A stretch of 20,013 bases of DNA, from NCBI GenBank assembly GCA_946803715.1, contig CAMPET010000445.1, forward strand, positions 11,516 through 31,528. Reading direction: 5' to 3'. Below are positions 18,256-20,013 of this stretch, piece after piece. Under the pieces are notes generated by a model. It made no database searches. It was not told the DNA's origin and saw only the letters and a program-made list of their open reading frames with translations. The DNA is from Beroe ovata (taxonomy: Eukaryota > Ctenophora > Nuda > Beroida > Beroidae). The position numbers were made by a program, and so were the translations under genes. Each line of letters starts with the position of its first letter. Position 1 is the stretch's first letter.

Positions 18256-19140
18256 AATCACGGGAGATGTCAGATGGTGCTTATCACATCGTTGCAGCGC
18301 ATGGTATATAGGTTGATAACCAGTTCGTGATATAATTTGGGATATATTGAGAATTTCTCTAGTATTTAAGTCTCAAATTGTAGTGAAACTATAATTGCTC
18401 GGTAACCCGCTGTATTTGTGAACTTGGCAAAGCTGCTCACATGAAACTCACAGCTGCTTTGCCAGGGCATGATCAGCTATTGATACAAGGTGTGACCGCG
18501 TGTGTATGTGTGTGTGTGTGTATCCATGTAAACGTGTGTTGTATGTCTGATAATATCCAGCGTATTTAACCTATTCTATGAGCATATGATAATATGCTCC
18601 ACATCATTCACCATATCAAGGTGGCACTATACTGTGCGAGTAACCGTTATAGACGACGTCTAGCTCACGCTGACTCCGGTATAAGTCATGAGATGAAAAT
18701 AACGTCAAACAACGCAGTTTATCAGCAATGTCACAATTTTGTGACAGTGTTTGTGCTTATGTCTGTGCGTATTTTTGTGAAGATTGTTCGTGTCTGTGCT
18801 GGTGTGTTTGTTTGTTTGATCGTGTATCTTTGTTTGTTAATCAAAATTTCAGTATATTCGTGTTTTTTTTACTTAAGCCTCTCTTTGTATACATTGTACA
18901 TTTTACATTGTACATTGTACATTGTATAAGAGCGCACGGCGCGTGCCACGTTTCGGATCACGACGATCTTTTTCCTTCATTTTATAGTACTTGATATATT
19001 CGATAGTTTCAGCAGATCCAGTACATTCCCATGGATCACGTGAGTACAGCTGCCATTAAATTTAGGAATAGGTATCGGTAGAAAATGAAGTGAATGACTC
19101 CACACTTTTCTACTTCACTGGCCTAATTTTTGACGTAGAA
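18256..19140. repeat. Right-edge repeat, first copy
   Basis: This starts with aatcacgggagatgtcagat and ends with tttttgacgtagaa at the N. It aligns with 19142-19801 at high identity apart from a block of about 220 bp (roughly 18505-18735) missing from the second copy. It includes a TTGTACA-type short tandem run near 18890-18925 and a TG repeat at 18500-18520. Open frames across it are low in information and not credible as genes. Confidence 0.85.
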
Positions 19141-19141
19141 N

Positions 19142-19801
19142 AATCACGGGAGATGTCAGATGGTGCTTATCACAGCGCATGGTATATAGGTTAATAACCA
19201 GTTTGTGATGTTATTCGGGATATATTGAGAATTTTTCTTGCATTTAAATCTCAAATTGTAGTGATGCTAAAATTGCTCGGTAACTCACTGTATTTGTGAA
19301 CTTGGCAAAGCTGCTCACATAAACTCACAACTGCTTTGCCAGGGTATGATAAGCTATTGATACAAGGTGTGACCATGTGTATGTGCGTATTCATAGTGTA
19401 ACAGTGTTTTTGCTTATGTCTGTGCGTATTTTTGTGAAGATTGTTCGTGTCTGTGCCGGTGTGTTTGTTTCTTTGATCGTGTATCTTTGTGTGTTAATCA
19501 AAATTTCACTATATTCGTGTTTTTTACTTTATCCTCTCTTCGTGTACATTGTTCATTGTACATTGTACATTTTACATTGTACATTGTACAAGAGCGCACC
19601 GCTCGCGCCGCGTTTCGGATCACTACGATCTTTTTCCTTCAGTTTATAGTACTTGATATATTCGATAGTTTCAGCAGATTCAGTACATTCCCATGGAACA
19701 CGTGAGTACAGCTGCCATTAATTTTAGAAATAGTTATCGGTAGAAAATGAAGTGAATGACTCCACACTTTTCTACTTCACTGGCCTAATTTTTGACGTAG
19801 A
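19142..19801. repeat. Right-edge repeat, second copy
   Basis: This restarts at the same base as the first copy, immediately after the N at 19141, and runs through the gacgtagaa where the first copy stops. It then continues into module Y/X of the dispersed repeat. The pattern fits two alleles, or two diverged tandem copies, joined at an unresolved gap. Confidence 0.85.
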
Positions 19802-20013
19802 ATTCGAATCTGAGAGAATTAGAGAGCTATCTGATCGGGAAATCGGGGAAAATTCTTATTTTTTCTCGGATATGGAGTTCTGAGTCAAATGATATACAGC
19901 TCCTCAGGAAAGCAAAATAGGGCCGAAATTCGATCGGGAATCGATTCAGCGTCCAAAAATACCTGGGAATCCATGGTATTTGCTTGAATGTGGGACAAAA
20001 AATTTCTTCGAAT
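19758..20013. repeat. Dispersed repeat, copy 2 (module Y then module X), cut by the window edge
   Basis: Module Y (19758-19903) and module X (19904-20013) match 8290-8466 and 8164-8276 respectively, but in the opposite order. A further partial module Y (gactccacactttt to gacgtagaa) sits just before the N at 19141. The order suggests a unit of about 300 bp arranged in tandem somewhere in the genome. Confidence 0.7.

Noticed and set aside
18594-19649. Two similar open frames (18594-18929 and 19377-19649) that look like paralogous small membrane proteins
   Set aside because: They lie in two copies of the same repeat and are Val/Cys/Phe-rich because of TG-rich DNA, with no start or splice context. 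Their similarity reflects DNA duplication, not protein constraint.

Overview
This is nuclear DNA of an animal, probably an invertebrate of unresolved phylum. The genes are split by many GT-AG introns of about 130 bp to 2.7 kb. Intergenic DNA is AT-rich and full of CA/TG microsatellites. There are no operons, Shine-Dalgarno sites, rRNA or tRNA genes, or CRISPR arrays. An EFHD/swiprosin-type EF-hand gene supports a metazoan source. Single N bases at 12904, 16959, 17914 and 19141 mark unresolved joins in the assembly, and three of them sit exactly at the edges of repeated blocks.

Layout. (1) 88-411, plus strand: the last two coding exons of a membrane protein that begins left of the window. (2) 412-2345: intergenic, with an RFX-like palindrome and a nested palindrome. 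(3) 2346-3849, plus strand: a five-exon gene for a 290-residue EFHD2/swiprosin-like calcium-binding, actin-associated protein; the reading frame is continuous across every splice site. (4) 3850-4722: short convergent intergenic space. (5) 4723-14402, minus strand: a gene of 13 coding exons giving a 626-residue tetratricopeptide-repeat (TPR) protein of possibly IFIT-like layout. It has a strong Kozak start, and every exon junction is phase-consistent. Its introns hold CA repeats, a tandem X-box-like array, a CACGTG cluster, a possible Penelope-like retroelement relic and one copy of a dispersed repeat. One 36-nt exon is an in-frame tandem duplicate of the end of the exon before it. (6) 14403-20013: no convincing gene. 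It holds a 954-bp block present twice with no difference seen, and at the right edge two diverged copies of another repeat joined at an N.

The three genes have no evident shared pathway; their adjacency looks like ordinary eukaryotic gene packing. The most interesting items are the duplicated mini-exon, the X-box-like tandem array in the same gene, the TPR protein itself, and the N-bounded repeats, which look at least partly like assembly artefacts from a heterozygous genome. I found no clear new multi-gene system.
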